A stretch of 64,000 nt of DNA from Agrypnia vestita (Eukaryota; Arthropoda; Insecta; Trichoptera; Phryganeidae), in assembly GCA_016648135.1 (NCBI GenBank), contig JADDOH010023089.1:1-64000 (forward strand). The letters run 5' to 3'. The notes beneath the pieces were generated by a model, which worked only from the letters and a program-made list of their open reading frames with translations, ran no database searches and was not told the origin of the DNA. The stretch's first letter is position 1. Each line of letters opens with the position of its first letter. The position numbers were made by a program, and so were the translations under genes. Shown here in pieces: positions 1 to 13,199 of the stretch.

Positions 1-210
1 TCTTTGGTCAACTTGGTGATGGCTGTGGGGATAGCTGTGGAGTTTTGTTCACATTTGGTTCACAGTTTCTCCGTGAGTGTTGAAGAATCCAGGGTCTTAC
101 GGGCCACTGATGCCCTCACTAAAATGGGAAGCTCCGTCTTCTCAGGAATTACATTGACCAAGTTTGGGGGAATTATTGTGCTGGGATTTGCAAAAAGTCA
201 GATATTCCAA
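1..210 (+). CDS. NPC1: NPC1 sterol transporter, internal exon (partial at window edge)
   Basis: Frame 1 is open from the first base to a GTAAGT donor directly after position 210, giving 70 codons and ending in phase 0. The peptide includes [20 protein letters not shown] and [17 protein letters not shown], which I recognise as the near-C-terminal membrane region of Niemann-Pick C1. NPC1 is a multi-spanning RND-type/sterol-sensing protein of late endosomes and lysosomes that exports cholesterol from the lumen with NPC2. This stretch covers the conserved helices before the last one. The gene begins upstream of the window. Insects often have two NPC1 paralogues (a and b), and this fragment does not tell me which one this is. 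Confidence 0.95.
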
Positions 211-878
211 GTAAGTAATTTATTTTTAAATGTAATTTGATATTTATGTATTTTAAGAAAAACATTGTCAAAATTGAATTGCGGAATTCAAACTTAAAAA
301 AATATCTTGTTTTTAAAACCGATTGTATTGACTTATGGTGCTATGGTACACAAGATTTAACATGTTTCTAAAAAAGTTTGCATAGGTTTATTATTTAACA
401 AAAATAATTTTCTTCATGCCATAACAGGGTCATCACCATAGCCGTGCCAAAAGGGTTGTGCCAAGTTGTCAATTATTTGTTTTTGGCAATTGGGCACGCT
501 ATGAGTTATTAGTCTAGAAATACTACCATTATTGTTAGCACATTCCCACTACTAAGATGAAAAGTTAATTTCAACTAATGATCATGTTAAAAATAATGTG
601 ACAGTAAATAAAAATAATTAAATTCATTAAAAAAAAAATATTTTTAAGAGTTATGAATGATAAAACCTTCCAGTACATATAACTGACTGCATTAAAAATC
701 CCTTGTGTAATTAACACATTGCCTCGGTCATTGTATTTGGAGCAAAATGAATATGTAACTAGCTTTTTATTTCAATCATTTTCTTTACTATAGATAGGTA
801 TTGAGTCATTAAAATCGCTAAAAATTAAAAAAAATATTAATGCATATATTAGAAAATAATTTAAAAATACTCTTCCAG
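211..878 (+). other. NPC1 intron, no recognisable element
   Basis: AT-rich intron between two NPC1 exons, with a GTAAGT donor and a TTCCAG acceptor. I see no coding stretch or repeat with clear ends. Confidence 0.8.
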
Positions 879-966
879 GTCTTCTACTTCCGAATGTATC
901 TGGGTATTGTGGTATTTGGCGCTGCACATGGACTTATTTTCCTTCCAGTGTTGCTAAGCTATATTG
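879..966 (+). CDS. NPC1: NPC1, penultimate coding exon (last transmembrane helix)
   Basis: The exon lies between a TCTTCCAG acceptor and a GTGAG donor. It is 88 nt, starts in phase 0 and leaves one extra G. It encodes [20 protein letters not shown] followed by [10 protein letters not shown], matching the last NPC1 transmembrane helix and the conserved LPVLLSYIG that precedes the cytoplasmic tail. The single trailing G must be completed by GN at the next exon; exons at 10372 and 13200 both satisfy this. The intron that follows is at least 9.4 kb and full of transposons. Confidence 0.95.
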
Positions 967-1607
967 GTGAGATATTTTTTCATTTTTAATATATGTATAA
1001 CCTTTTAATTTATCCCAAAATTTAAGGATACGATGGTGAGAAATAATGCCTATGCAGCTTAATGCGTATAATTTTAGAACTAAAACTGCCGCTGTGTGCC
1101 TGCATACTAACTATGTATTCTTTTTTTAAGTGTTATTTTAAAATAAAACCAAAATAACTTTGTACTTAAAAATGGATCACAGGGAGAGTTCCGAGGAGAA
1201 GAATCTGAAGAACCATTCTGACTAACCTTTGAAGATGTTGATGTTATGTTAGTTATAAATTGCAGTTTAGTTATAGTAGCAGACTTAGTCGATACTATTT
1301 GAAGGGAATTCACTGTGAAGATGGTCAAATAGATAGAGCGGCAATCTCTACTTTTGCATAACTTTGGTAGATTATTTACATTTAATAGGATCTCAGACTA
1401 GAAAACGAAAATAGGCACTACATAGATGGCCCCTTGGCAGTTATTTATTTGCATTGCTTCATTAGACTGTATAATAAATGATAAGTGGAATATATTTCGT
1501 AGATTATTTACACTCTTTCTGGAGATTTGTGTGCCCTAAGACATTAAATGAAACTACTAAGTAGCTATCTTAACATTTCTTGCCGTGCCAAAGACACATT
1601 GGCGACA

Positions 1608-1692
1608 TAATGCCGTACTTTTCTGCTCTGACATTTGTACTTCTCGAGACATAATGCCGTACTTTTCTGCTCTGACTTATGTACTTCTCGTA
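1608..1692. repeat. tandem duplication of about 43 bp
   Basis: Two adjacent copies begin ACATAATGCCGTACTTTTCT and end with GTACTTCTCG. They differ by only a few bases, so the duplication looks recent. It lies in the large NPC1 intron. Confidence 0.8.
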
Positions 1693-1883
1693 CCTTGTTG
1701 ACTTTCATACGTCTTCTCATGCATGCTCATCTGCGTCTGGTTCACCTGACTACGCCAGGTGTTTTGCGGATCTCCTCGCTTTTCTTTCATTTTCTCGTCA
1801 CTCATGTTTTCCATATCGCATTAACCAATATAATTAATTTCATTATTGGTTTGTTTTTTACTTTTGAAATATATGTACTACAA

Positions 1884-3436
1884 CAGGTGTGGCGAACCTT
1901 TTTGGGTCCACGTGCAAAAAATCCTCAAATATTATTTCTCGATTGTGTGACATGCCCAATTAGTAAAAAAATTAACAAAGTAGAAAAAATGTCTTTTTTT
2001 TTTTAATTTTAGTTATTCATCAATTTTGGCCAAGATTTTGGTTTTTGTACATTCGATGACAAATTCTTATTATCTGATTCATATTTCGTCATTTTTAGTA
2101 ATACACACGACCAACTGGATTCATCAGTCATTCTTTTTCTTGAATTACATTTTGTGAAATTCTTTTCTGAAAATAATGACTCCCAAGCAATGTAGAAGAG
2201 AAAATTGATAATATTGCTCTCGATAGTTTCTTTAAATCGCTAAATATTTCTGGAATGGCGTTTTAATGTCTCATTATTTCTTCTTCTGCATATTTATTAA
2301 TTATGTTCGTTAATTGATCATTTTCAATTATTTCCAAATCATTACTCAAATCAATAAATTTTTGTTTCCTGAATTTGATTTATTGCATTTCAATGTCTTT
2401 CAGATTTAGCCACTTAAAAATCATCTGCTGATAGTGTGTCTAGATATAAAATAAACATTGATGTTTTTTCAAATCTCCTGAATTGTTTGAATTTTGAATA
2501 AAACTCGTTGTTTATCTATTGAATACAAAAATTTTATGTTAATTTGATTTAATCTGGTTTATCTTCTTTTTTTTGTATTTTGCATTTTTTTTGTATTTTT
2601 GTATTTTATCATTTTTTTTTGTATTTCGAATATTTGAAAGTCACTTTCACGATTGGAAATCTGTTATTTGACTTGCAATGCTTTGATTAAATCAAACATA
2701 AAAATAATATTTTTGTTAACAGTTTGCAGTTGAATATTTAATTCAATTAAGTGTTAGTGTTTAAAAACATTTATTTTAAAGCCATTCGACATCTAGTAAC
2801 TCGTTATATTTTTCAATGAGATTTTCATTCATTAAAAAAAGGTTAACTTCGCAACAACCATCGCATATTGTTGCATATGAGTAAACTCTTATATACTGAA
2901 TTTACCTCATTTAATAATTTAAAAATTTTTCGTTTTTCTTAATCCGCGTGCAGATATCAAATTGACCAATTTTGTTATAAGAATTATAACATCTTCCAGT
3001 GACTTGCGCATAAAACTTACTGTTGCTTTAATCACATCGTTTTTTGGTGAAAAACATAATGAAAAGGTGATGTTGTTCTTTTTCACTTGTGTCGGAAACG
3101 GGGTATTCTTGTACATATTGAATATAGTATATAACCATGGTTAATGTTAACCACTCCGCTATCAGCGAGATGTGATTGACGAACTTATCTTCACTGACAA
3201 GTGACACCTGCGATGGCGATAAACAACAAATTACAACGTACATAACCTCAAACGAAAACAAACGTCAAAGGCAGTGTAGCCAGCATAAAAATCAAAATGG
3301 ATTATTTAATTAAAATTTTAATTCTTTACGCTTAAAAATTAAAAAAAAAATTTTTGAACTTGGAAATCGTTCGCATGCCATCCAAATTCTCAAACGTGCC
3401 AGCTTGGGCACGCATGCCCTAGGTTCACCACACCTG
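1884..3436. mobile_element. hAT-like DNA transposon, degenerate, with 8-bp target duplication
   Basis: The left end CAGGTGTGGCGAACC and right end GGTTCACCACACCTG are imperfect inverted repeats. They are flanked by the perfect 8-bp duplication TACTACAA at 1876-1883 and 3437-3444. CAG-type ends plus an 8-bp target duplication are standard for the hAT superfamily. The interior is 1.55 kb with scattered open stretches, mainly on the - strand (for example 2010-2100 reads as a short lysine-rich C-terminus ending in a stop). I cannot reconstruct a transposase, so it is probably a dead copy. It sits in the NPC1 intron. Confidence 0.85.
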
Positions 3437-4230
3437 TACTACAACATTCACATAACACTCTCAACTGCGGTTGTGACTTTGTACATACGGTGTGAATGCT
3501 TTTGAATAAAATTTTAGAAAACTATCCTTTTAAAGTATAGTGGTCTATGTCTGATACTCTTAATACTTCATGGTTTTGGTTTTTTAATAGTTTTAAAAAA
3601 GTACAGAATATTAAGATATATAGGTAGTACAAGTCAAACATAGTTTTTACTACTAATTTAATGCTAAGTAACAAATTAAATAGCTAATTAATTTATATAA
3701 AAAAAATGAGCAACCAAACATTACTTTAATTTTCTATTTCTTTCAATTTTTTAAAGTTTTAATAATATACTTTTGTATTAAATTTATACATTCAGTAATC
3801 ATTTCAATACAGTTCATAACAACATTCATTGCTTTTAAAAATTTGCCACATGCATAAATTTTCTTAATTTATAAATTTTATATCAAACATGTTAACTCAA
3901 AGGAAACATAACGATATGCTCCCACAGTTAAAAAATATGATAAACAATCAGCTAAAGAAACTCAAAAACAACTAAATTACCTTATTACATACTATTATAT
4001 TCTTTATAAATACAGTATATATATTTATTCAAATACATTGTTTTACTACAGTATGTCTTAAAACGTTAATATATTTTATAATTTATATTATGTATATCCT
4101 TTACTTTATAATTTTTTTTAAATTTTATATAATCTTTTAATAAACAGACCATCAGCAGATCATTATTGACCCTGATAGATGGTCCTAGATCACTTATTAT
4201 AACATAATTTTTATGTACATACATATGTAG

Positions 4231-4459
4231 CAGGGGTGTGCAGTGGGAACATCGCAGCATGACTTTTACGTAACCAATTATTTGTAAAAAATCAAAATTC
4301 AGCATTTATTTCGTAATATTTCTATCACAGTTGTTATCATAGTATTCATATTTTGATATATCATAAAAATATGTAGCATAAATATTTGATTTCTATTTAT
4401 TTTCCAAAGTATACGTTTACAAAAAAGTCATACGTCAATATTCCCATTGCACGCGCCTG
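4231..4459. mobile_element. hAT-type MITE, copy 1
   Basis: Left end CAGGGGTGTGCAGTGGGAAC; the right end, read as complement, is CAGGCGCGTGCAGTGGGAAT. The flanks are ATATGTAG (4223-4230) and ATATGTGG (4460-4467), an 8-bp duplication with one mismatch. The element is about 230 bp and non-coding. A closely related copy lies at 41506-41738 and a diverged one near 34589-34823. Confidence 0.85.
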
Positions 4460-4470
4460 ATATGTGGGTA

Positions 4471-5013
4471 TGCAGGGTTATTTGGAAAACATTAATAAAC
4501 TCACAGGGCTATATTCCTTCCTTGATTATGAGTCGAAAATGTTCAAGCTATTATGACCTAATATCAATAGTTATGGAGATATGCAACATCAAAGCTTACA
4601 TTTTTTTTCAATATTTCTGACTTATTTTTTGTTAAACGTTGGACTATCATTACAGTAACTTATATCGAATATGAAAAATTCGTTCCCTTTAATACAAGTC
4701 AAATTAAATATTAAAAACCTTCAAATTCCAATTGGAAAACATTCCAATTGATAATTTTTCAGGGTTTTTATCATTTTATTTGACTTGTATTGAAACTAAT
4801 GAATTTTTCGTAATCGATGTAAGTTACTGTAATGATAGTCCAACGTTTTATAAAAAATAAGTCAGAAATATTGAAAACAAAATGCAAATTTTGATGTTTC
4901 ATATCTCCATAACTATTGATATAAATTAGATCATGATAGCTTGAACATTTTCGACTCATCAAGGCAGGAATATAGTCCTGCGAGGTTATTAATGTTTTCC
5001 AAACAACCCTGTA
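4471..5013. mobile_element. fold-back (palindromic) element, copy 1
   Basis: The element is almost entirely one long inverted repeat of about 250-270 bp per arm with a very short centre near CCAATTGG (about 4730-4750). The outer ends read TGCAGGGTTATTTGG and, in complement on the right, TACAGGGTTGTTTGG, with TA on both sides, as for a Tc1/mariner-type insertion. Each arm carries conserved blocks such as TGAGTCGAAAATGTTCAAGC. No coding capacity. It abuts the hAT MITE on its left. Confidence 0.85.
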
Positions 5014-6514
5014 TATATTATGTACGTGTAATTCTCCAATATCAATTGATTTCATTAATAATTATTTTAAATTGTATTCTTGGCCATCAACATCTTCTCT
5101 GCGTAGTAAATAAAATAATTTTTATTTTATAATATTTTCTATTCTAAGTTTTATCAGATTTTTCTAATATATCAAATTATCTTTTCATTTAAAAAATATA
5201 TATTTATGGGTCTTCAATGAGTGACATCAAAACTTCACTATTGTCATTTCTTAATGGTGTTTTTTTTTTAAGAATAGCATTCATATGGTAAAAACATATC
5301 TCATAATTTGATATTTACTAATTTGTAACTTCCTCAGCCTTATGATGGCACTTATTTTCTAATTTTATTTTTTAAAAGTTTCCAAAATGTGCATGCTGAG
5401 GTCAGCGAGTCTTTGCATGACGGGTTAGCATGGAGTACATTTGTATATGTTATTAAAACACTGCTTTAAAGTATTTTACCATCACTGTCCTTATTTTGAA
5501 TGTCCGTAACATGCTGAAATTACAACAACAACACTGACTAGCCGTTAATGAGGCGCGGGTGGACGAGTGTGACTTGGCTCAAGCTACATGCAAGGGTCGT
5601 GCCAGCAAACTACATGGTCTTGACATTTATATATGTATTCAATTAATTATGTCCCGTGATTTTTCATGGGTGTACGGCTAGTACTTGTATTAAAAATCAA
5701 GTAAAAATTTCTGTAATTGATTAACAATCTATTTACATTTTTTATCACAGTGTCGATGCTCATATCTTTTTTTTTTTTTGTTTTGAATGTAGGAAATATG
5801 TTTTTGTTAGTTAGTATTTAATTTATTGTATATCTCAATTGGGGAAAAATATTTGTAAATGAATTATAAATAATTAATTTACTGTAGTGTATTATTATCT
5901 AGATTAGAAAGTAACTGCTGTGTCCAAAGATTTTTGCTCACCACTCGGTAATGGTGACCCCACCAAATATATCCACTTAACACCATATGCCCTAACCCAA
6001 ATCTTCTTGATTGTACTCTCTAATCTGCTTATCATTAATTAATTACCTTGCTAAAAAATGTTTGTAGCAATTGTAGTTGACCTTGAGTAAATACATAAAT
6101 ACTGCTGCGAATATTTCTGAAACTGCATGAATCCATTTGCGTCTTCAAAAACAAAAAAGTAACAATGACTCGTATCTTCTGACATGGAATATATTATGAT
6201 ATATTAGCGGTCAAAGTAACAGATTTAGTTGTAAAGAAGTTTGTGGGGGGGAAGTGCTATTGTTTTGCAAAACCTCTAAACAATTAGTTTAATTTATAAT
6301 GGTGGGGTGGGGGAGGAGTATCTTTTTAACATTTGGAATTTTAAGTATTAAATTTAATTTAGAATGCATTACATTTATATCTGGGGAAGGGTTTAGAGTA
6401 ATGGTAGGAAAGGGAGATGGCACCTGTTTTCCGCAAGGTCCTAAAAATAAGTATGCAAAATTGGGGTCAGATCTGTCAAACGGTGTTAATTTTAACTATA
6501 ATATATTGGATCTA

Positions 6515-6920
6515 CCTTTACAGGTAGATTCCTGCCTTGATTGTGAGTTGAAAGTGTTCAATCAACCATGATTTAATATTACAGTTAAGAATATGTGCGA
6601 CATCAAAGTTTGAATTTTTTTCAATATTTCTGACTTACTTTTTGCAAAACATTGAACTATCATTACAGTAACTTATATCTAATATGAAAAATTCATTCCC
6701 TTTAATACAAGTCAAATAAAATGATAAAAACCTTCAAATTCCAATTGGAAAACATTCCTGTTGGAATTTTCCAGAGTTTATATTATTTTATTTAATTTCT
6801 ATTGAAACGAAAGAATTTTTCTAATGATATAATTTACTGTAATTCAACGTTTTGTATTAGGTCATGGTTGCTTGAACATTTTCGACTCATAATCTAGGTA
6901 GGAATCCACCTGTAAAGTAT
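6515..6920. mobile_element. fold-back element, diverged shorter copy
   Basis: This belongs to the same family as 4471-5013: arms contain TCAATATTTCTGACTTA and CATTACAGTAACTTATATC and meet at a CAATTGG-type centre near 6740. Ends read TTTACAGGTAGATTCCTGCC and, complemented, TTTACAGGTGGATTCCTACC. The right arm is partly deleted. The exact boundaries are approximate. Confidence 0.7.
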
Positions 6921-6974
6921 TGTGGACTAGCTCTGTTGCACCCTATATATATAGCTATACTAAAGTTTATTCTC

Positions 6975-7885
6975 CGTCGACAGATACGATCTTTCTCAAT
7001 TTTTTGATTGCTTGTTTATGAAAACTCATAGGCTTTGACACAAAATACTCTGTTATGGCCATTTTTATTTCACTAACGCTATTAAATTTTCCTCCATCTA
7101 AATAATGCCGCAAAGATCTAATCAAGTGACTATCCAATGATGCTAGATGGGGTCTATATGTAGAGGGATCTGCAATTTTTCATTGTTGTGCGTTAATTGA
7201 TTCTCGCGTGATTTTGTTCATATGCATGCTATTTTGTTCCTTATTTTAATTTGTGTGGTAGCCATAACACGAAAGTCTAAAACAAGAGTAGACATTATTA
7301 CAAGTCTTTCGAAAATTCTATATGAATTTAGAATCATCTGAACTATTCTTAAAGAAATCATAATCACTGGAAATGTAGAGCAATCAGTAGATCATTCTCG
7401 ATGTATCGCAAACCGACATCGTGTGTACAAGCGATGACGGCAGATGCGGAGGTTACAATTGTTTTGACAAGCAATAAGTGAATGGTGATCTGACGTGATG
7501 GTGATCGTACTTACGTGCGAACTAGCATGAACTAGTGCAAACCTGAACGGTAGACAAAAGTGCAACGATAATTAATTTCAAGTGTTTTATTTACCTCCCA
7601 CAGTCGCGATCCCATATATACACCGTGATTCTAAGCCTTCTCGTTTTTTAATCGATCTAATAATTCGACGAGAACCAATCTTGTTAGGTAATTTTTGAAT
7701 TGACATCTCTGGATGTACCTCAATTTCTGCAGCAATTCGTTCTTCAATAGAAATTTTAGATGTTCCACTAAGTTTAACTTCGGTACTAAAATCGACTGAT
7801 TTAAATTTCATAAACATTTTTTTGCTTTGAAAAATATTCAATATGTCCACATAAATAGCACAAATATTTTTGGTGAGACTCATAA
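6975..7885 (-). pseudogene. mariner-like transposase relic
   Basis: On the - strand, about 7190-6970 encodes a decayed mariner C-terminus including SLRHYLDGGKFNSVSEIKMA followed by SKPMSFHKQAIKKL, which aligns with the usual HFLDGKKFNS...GI.KLP tail. Further upstream on the same strand (7883-7587) an open stretch contains HPEMSIQKLPNKIG and RRIIRSIKK, resembling the N-terminal helix-turn-helix. The catalytic middle is missing or unrecognisable, so the copy is inactive. It lies in the NPC1 intron. Confidence 0.6.
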
Positions 7886-7889
7886 CATA

Positions 7890-10371
7890 CCTTTTGAGGA
7901 AAAGTCTCTACACTTGTGAATGAGCTTTTATTGTATAGTTTTATGCGTGGAATGTGTTAGGAGGGAATGAAAAAAATACTTATGATAAAAGGACGTACAA
8001 TTGAGATTGCATGCAAATTTAGTCAGTTTAAAAAAAACTTAAACTTAGTTATGGACAAAGTGTAAATTTTGATAACATTATCGAAATTTAATATCTTGTC
8101 TGTAACATGTATAATATATCTACACATTAAACAATCTGTATACGTATTTTAAAATAATCTGTACATCTCGCTACTTTCATATGATTTCACTGTTTTTTAA
8201 TACTTGTATTGTACGAACTACATTCAAAGTTTTTACCAATTTTTTGATGCTAGAGGTTTTTAACAATGTGAATGGAGGAATGCAAGTCGACAAAATATGA
8301 CTGAAGAATAATGTGGACTTAGTTTTGTAGACTTAATAGGATTGCCAGGCAAAATGTCAAATATAACAGAAGGCCAACATCATAGTAGGAATGCTATTCA
8401 AAGAGTGCTATATATGACTGAAAAGGGTTATGATAAAATAAATACTTAATAACAATATTCTGAATATAATATAAATAAAATAATGTAATCATAAAAAATT
8501 AATAAAATTTAATACGTAAAAAATATCGCCAACAAAATGGTAAATGTTTATATTTTTGACGCTAAAACGGGCCATGAAGCAAAATTGTAGCCAAGACATC
8601 ACAAAAACACTTAGCTTGAGAAAATCACAGAGATATATTGTGACTTCAATCTCTATCGGCCGCGAGGCAGTCGTCATAGCTGCTCGCAGGGCCTAGCAGT
8701 AAATAACCGGCAGCAGTTGATTGCTTTACTGCTAATTATCGTAATATATTAACAGTTCGTCAATGATTCGACACAATACTAAGTTGGATATTTATTAAAT
8801 TGATAAATTACATAATTGAATATTACTTATGAGTAACTGTAACTTTTGAATATATGTATCTCCAATTAATGTTTGCCATTAATGCAACTAGCGTTTAATA
8901 AAATAAGTGATCAATAAAAAAGACAATGTAGTGATGTGATTCGTGAAGTAATTAATATTTCATCTCTTTTGTAAAACTGTCATGTTATTCATTTTCGGGT
9001 GATGGATTTAAAATGTACAACAAAAGTTATCCAAAACTTTTTAAACTGATTACTAATGCAGGTAGAATCAATATAAGTGGCCTTTTCTTTGAATTAAAAG
9101 TTTTATTTTTACAAAGGCAGATATGGACAAAAATAACACGCATTCATTTATTCTTACTCTTTATTATTTGTCTCTATTCTTATAATTTATTTTATACTTC
9201 ACAAATATATTTTTGGACAGAAATTTTTCATATCAATTTATTACCTGTGCCATACATGAGCACTATCGGAACACACTCATGAATTATAACATTTTAGAAT
9301 ATTATATTATAAGAAACAATATATTCCGCAAAACTCATACATCTCTCTTTGTACTTTTTTTGTTTCATTTAAAAATGTTTACGAAAAGTTTTAACAACTT
9401 TGTTTGAGATAGTGTAATCATTGAAAAATTGGCCAGATGAAAATTTTATGTTTTTATCTCTGTATAGGAATAATTTTAACAGTTGACACAGTGTTGCCAT
9501 GTTGTGTTTTTGATTAATTTAGTACATATTCAAATCAGATTTGAAATTTGATATGAATCGTAACAGCTTTCCCCCATACCACTCTAGACAACACTAATGT
9601 TATGTAATCTCACAGAACATGGAAAATGTTATTGCCCGTTCTTACAGTTTATAAGTTATTTATTTACTTTTCTTTATTTAAAAATGCTTGTAAAAAGTAA
9701 TGCCAATCATCTCGGCTGATATTGCATTATTTATTAGTTAGTTCTGAATAACAGGATGCATTTTTTCATTTGCCAGATAATTTATGAGCACCAAAACTCA
9801 AGTACCAAATTTATTGTGTACCTTGTGTTTGAATCCCTCAATTGAACGATCAATGATTTCATTTTCTCATTTACAAGATTTTAGTCACTATTGCATAATT
9901 ATTTATTTATTTTTAACAGATATTTTTTAAATATTGCCTACATTACCTTATACATAATGGGGAAAAAAAGTTTTGCATACCTAACAGTGTTATGCGTAGA
10001 ATATAAAAAATATACTCATATTTTTATAGAATGATCATATGCAAACACATATACTAGTCCATATAGAAGTAATATAGATCATAATTTTATATTTGCGATT
10101 GGTCTATGGTGGGCAATATATGGAAATTATAGTTACAACCACTCAAATATCTGGAAGTCTCGATGCATCATTTAACAACAATAATCAGTCAACATAGTTT
10201 CCCCAAATCTTATATCCGTCCGAGCAATCATCCAGTGAGCGTTTCACATGTTTGGGATAGTATTGTTTTGATAAATCTAGCAATTGGAAACAATTTTTTA
10301 ATCTATTAGGTGTACACTATTAAGATTAGTAAAATAAATATTGAGAAATGGCATAATGTTGAATTTCACAG
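7890..10371. other. remainder of NPC1 intron, no gene seen
   Basis: About 2.5 kb of AT-rich intronic DNA. Short open frames here have AT-rich, hydrophobic compositions typical of non-coding sequence. I could not define any repeat ends. The intron ends at the TTTCACAG acceptor. Confidence 0.6.
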
Positions 10372-10517
10372 GTTCACCGATGAATAAGGAGAAACTTGCG
10401 AACCACAGGAAGGCTATGACGCAAGACGGAATACAGGAGACATCACTCACTAGAGTAAGGACTGATGACCGGACCAGGGGTCACGGAGACCGCTTTCAAC
10501 AGTCTCTTCTAGGCTGA
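10372..10517 (+). CDS. NPC1: NPC1 terminal exon A (cytoplasmic tail and stop)
   Basis: The acceptor is TTTCACAG before position 10372. The first two bases complete the glycine codon left by the exon at 879-966, and the frame then runs to TGA at 10515-10517. The tail begins GSPMNKEKLANHRKAMTQD and ends RFQQSLLG. The start resembles the vertebrate NPC1 tail (glycine, proline, N-K-x-K after LSYIG), so this is the expected last exon. The tail is very polar, has no tyrosine, and ends in a leucine pair near the C-terminus, loosely like the human LLNF sorting signal, but with no acidic residue four places before it. AT-rich DNA after the stop is presumably 3' UTR. Confidence 0.85.
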
Positions 10518-13199
10518 CTAACCATCACCGCCTTACATTCATCTCTTCCATTCCAGTCTTTGCTTGGTTTTATTCCCTCACTTGCAACAATTAATCTTAT
10601 TTGTTCATTATTTGGCTTATGGTAATTATATTTTAGACTTTGCTTAAGAGGGTGTCTATTGTCATTTTGAAATAGTAAATTATATTCATTGCAGTTCTAA
10701 TTATTTTTGTCAGTATTTAGCTCATCTTTTCAATAATAATACTTGAACAAAAGATGTTGCTACATAGCTGATACTATTACGGAGACTGAATTTGTGTCAG
10801 GAGTCTATTTTTTAATATAAAATTCTTGTGTAATTTTAAATCATTATAAAATTTTATCTTTGTAAAATGTGATGGAAATTATCAAATTTATACCCAAGCA
10901 TTAGAGATGACATACAAATATGTTTAATTGATTCTTTCAAAATTATCCTAAGCCTAATAATATAATCTTAATAATCTGTTTATCAACATTTCGGCCTGCG
11001 TGGGTGTGTTTTATCAGTTGCCTATTTTGGTTTCATCATTTAACAAGTATAGCTGCCATGCTACAACTCTTTCAATCCTCAATATTATGTATTTTCACTG
11101 GTGAATTGTGCTGATGATTGGTTTTATTTAATCAATAGACTATTTTTTCGCTTACAGCAGTATTTTTTTCTAAATATATCTGTTAGATGTGTTAGTTTTA
11201 ATATTATAATATATTTGACATTAGTTTTTTATTTTTTGTGTAGAACATTATTTTGGATCAAAGTTATTGTGATGACTATGTTATTTTGTGGCATTGACTG
11301 AACACGAACTCCCTTATAAAAATATTTAGATGTGATTTAAAATAGATTATATTTTGATATTGATTTCTCATCAATTGGCGGTGATGACTCAGAAGCTTTA
11401 GAGTTCCTTGATGATGAAGTTCAGTGCAAAAAATATTTCCTTTAATATTAGTAGTACAATTTATTTAACATTTTATGAAGTAATTAAATATATAATTATT
11501 TGAAGATTTATTAATCGAGTCATTGCTGCGATATACCCGTCCATTTTTTGCTGTTTGTGATTGATAAATCACAAGCAAGAAAAATTGTTTACCTTACTGA
11601 GACATTGTATTATTTAACTTATATGTAAACTACACTTGTGTACTGCAGTGTACGCCTAATGTGTGTTGTTAAAGCTCTCCAATTGAATGAAATTGAATAA
11701 TAAACCCCATTTGGTTACCAATTTCCAACTTTGTGCTAAATAATTGTGATTGTGATGCCTACTACTGCGATTGATGTAAAGGATGAGCTATGTAGTGAGA
11801 TGTTTTCATTTTCAAGTGCATGATTGTTTATTTGTCATATTTTGACTGTTACTTATATTGGCTGTTTATCACTTTCAGTTTAGAAATTTTTAGCATAATT
11901 TTTTTGTGACTAACTCATCACATTATATTAATATGTATTTTACTTCCAAATGAACATTGGAAATACACTACTTTTTATTCTCGGTAATGGGTTTCTAATT
12001 AGTAACAATGGTTGCTTCTTCTCAGAAACAATATACATAGTACTAAACAAAAATTAACAGGGTCAGATTCATTAACATTTATAGAACAAATTTATTTTTA
12101 GATTTTTACATTATTTTCAGTCATAATAATATGTATACCGAATAATTATTATAACCTAATGGTTTCCAGAAAGTCTTTAATATTTAAATTAATTAATTAT
12201 TTTTTGTTTTGTAATTTTTTTATGTCAATAAATTATAAAATAACCTTATTTTTGTATCATTTATAATACCTGTCATTACATTGCATGGGTTTTATTTTAT
12301 TATTTTTGTGGTAAACTGGTTGGCATTTTTTATTTACACATGTTTTGGGTAGTAAGTATAATAATGTCTTAAACATCAAGGCTCTCAAAATGAGCTTCTG
12401 TACATCTCATTATTATATTATTATATACGTTTTAGATTAAAATCTTAATGAAAATAAAAATCTGAAAATTTTAAATTAAAATAAATATTTTCATTATGTA
12501 AAATTCAGGATCAACATTATTTAGAAGATTTCCAGTGATGCTTCCATAATTAACATTATTTTTTCATTTAAATTAAAAAAATATATATTAATAATGTTTA
12601 CCCAAGGTGAGCCTCTTCTGTACTCAAACTAATTTAGAAAGGTGCATGCATGACTTTTATTAATTCTTGATGTTACGTATTCACTTTATATGTTAAAATA
12701 ATTTCCCTTTAGGGTGTTTGACATGTGTATGTGCTTCCATACAAGGATTTCCTCCCATTCCCTGCTCAGTTATGTAAGATCCCTTCTCCCTGCTTCTTCG
12801 AGATTGTCCCCGAATTATCCACAATGTTGATGATAGGTGGGAATAAAGAATCAATTCATTTGAATTAGTTTAAAAAAATTTAGGAAATCTCTTCATTCTT
12901 GTAATTTATGTCTGTGTTCCGTACAACGTTTTTTTATAATTTATTATGCATAGTAATTTTTTATTGCATCAAATTTAAATGAGCCATGGCCAATATCGGC
13001 CATGCATCTTGTGCGGAAATTTTCATTTTCATGTTCAGAGTAACTCTTTATTTGTTTTCTTGCTAAGGTAATTTTTATCCTTCAGAAATTCATTTCACTG
13101 TTAATAAGTGTAGCAGAAGCGAAGAGGTAAAAACTAAAGTAAGACAGGCAAATTAACTCCTCCGATATTCAGTTGATGAAATGATGAATTTTCTCTCAG
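10518..13199. other. probable NPC1 3' UTR and/or intron before candidate exon B
   Basis: AT-rich DNA after the exon A stop. AATAAA-type signals are present (for example near 11698, 12225 and 12843) but none is clearly the used site. If exon B is real, this stretch is also intronic for that isoform. Confidence 0.5.

Noticed and set aside
10455..10460. Internal GTAAGG donor in NPC1 exon A leading to exon 13200
   Set aside because: Splicing there would enter 13200 in phase 0 and meet TAA at the second codon.
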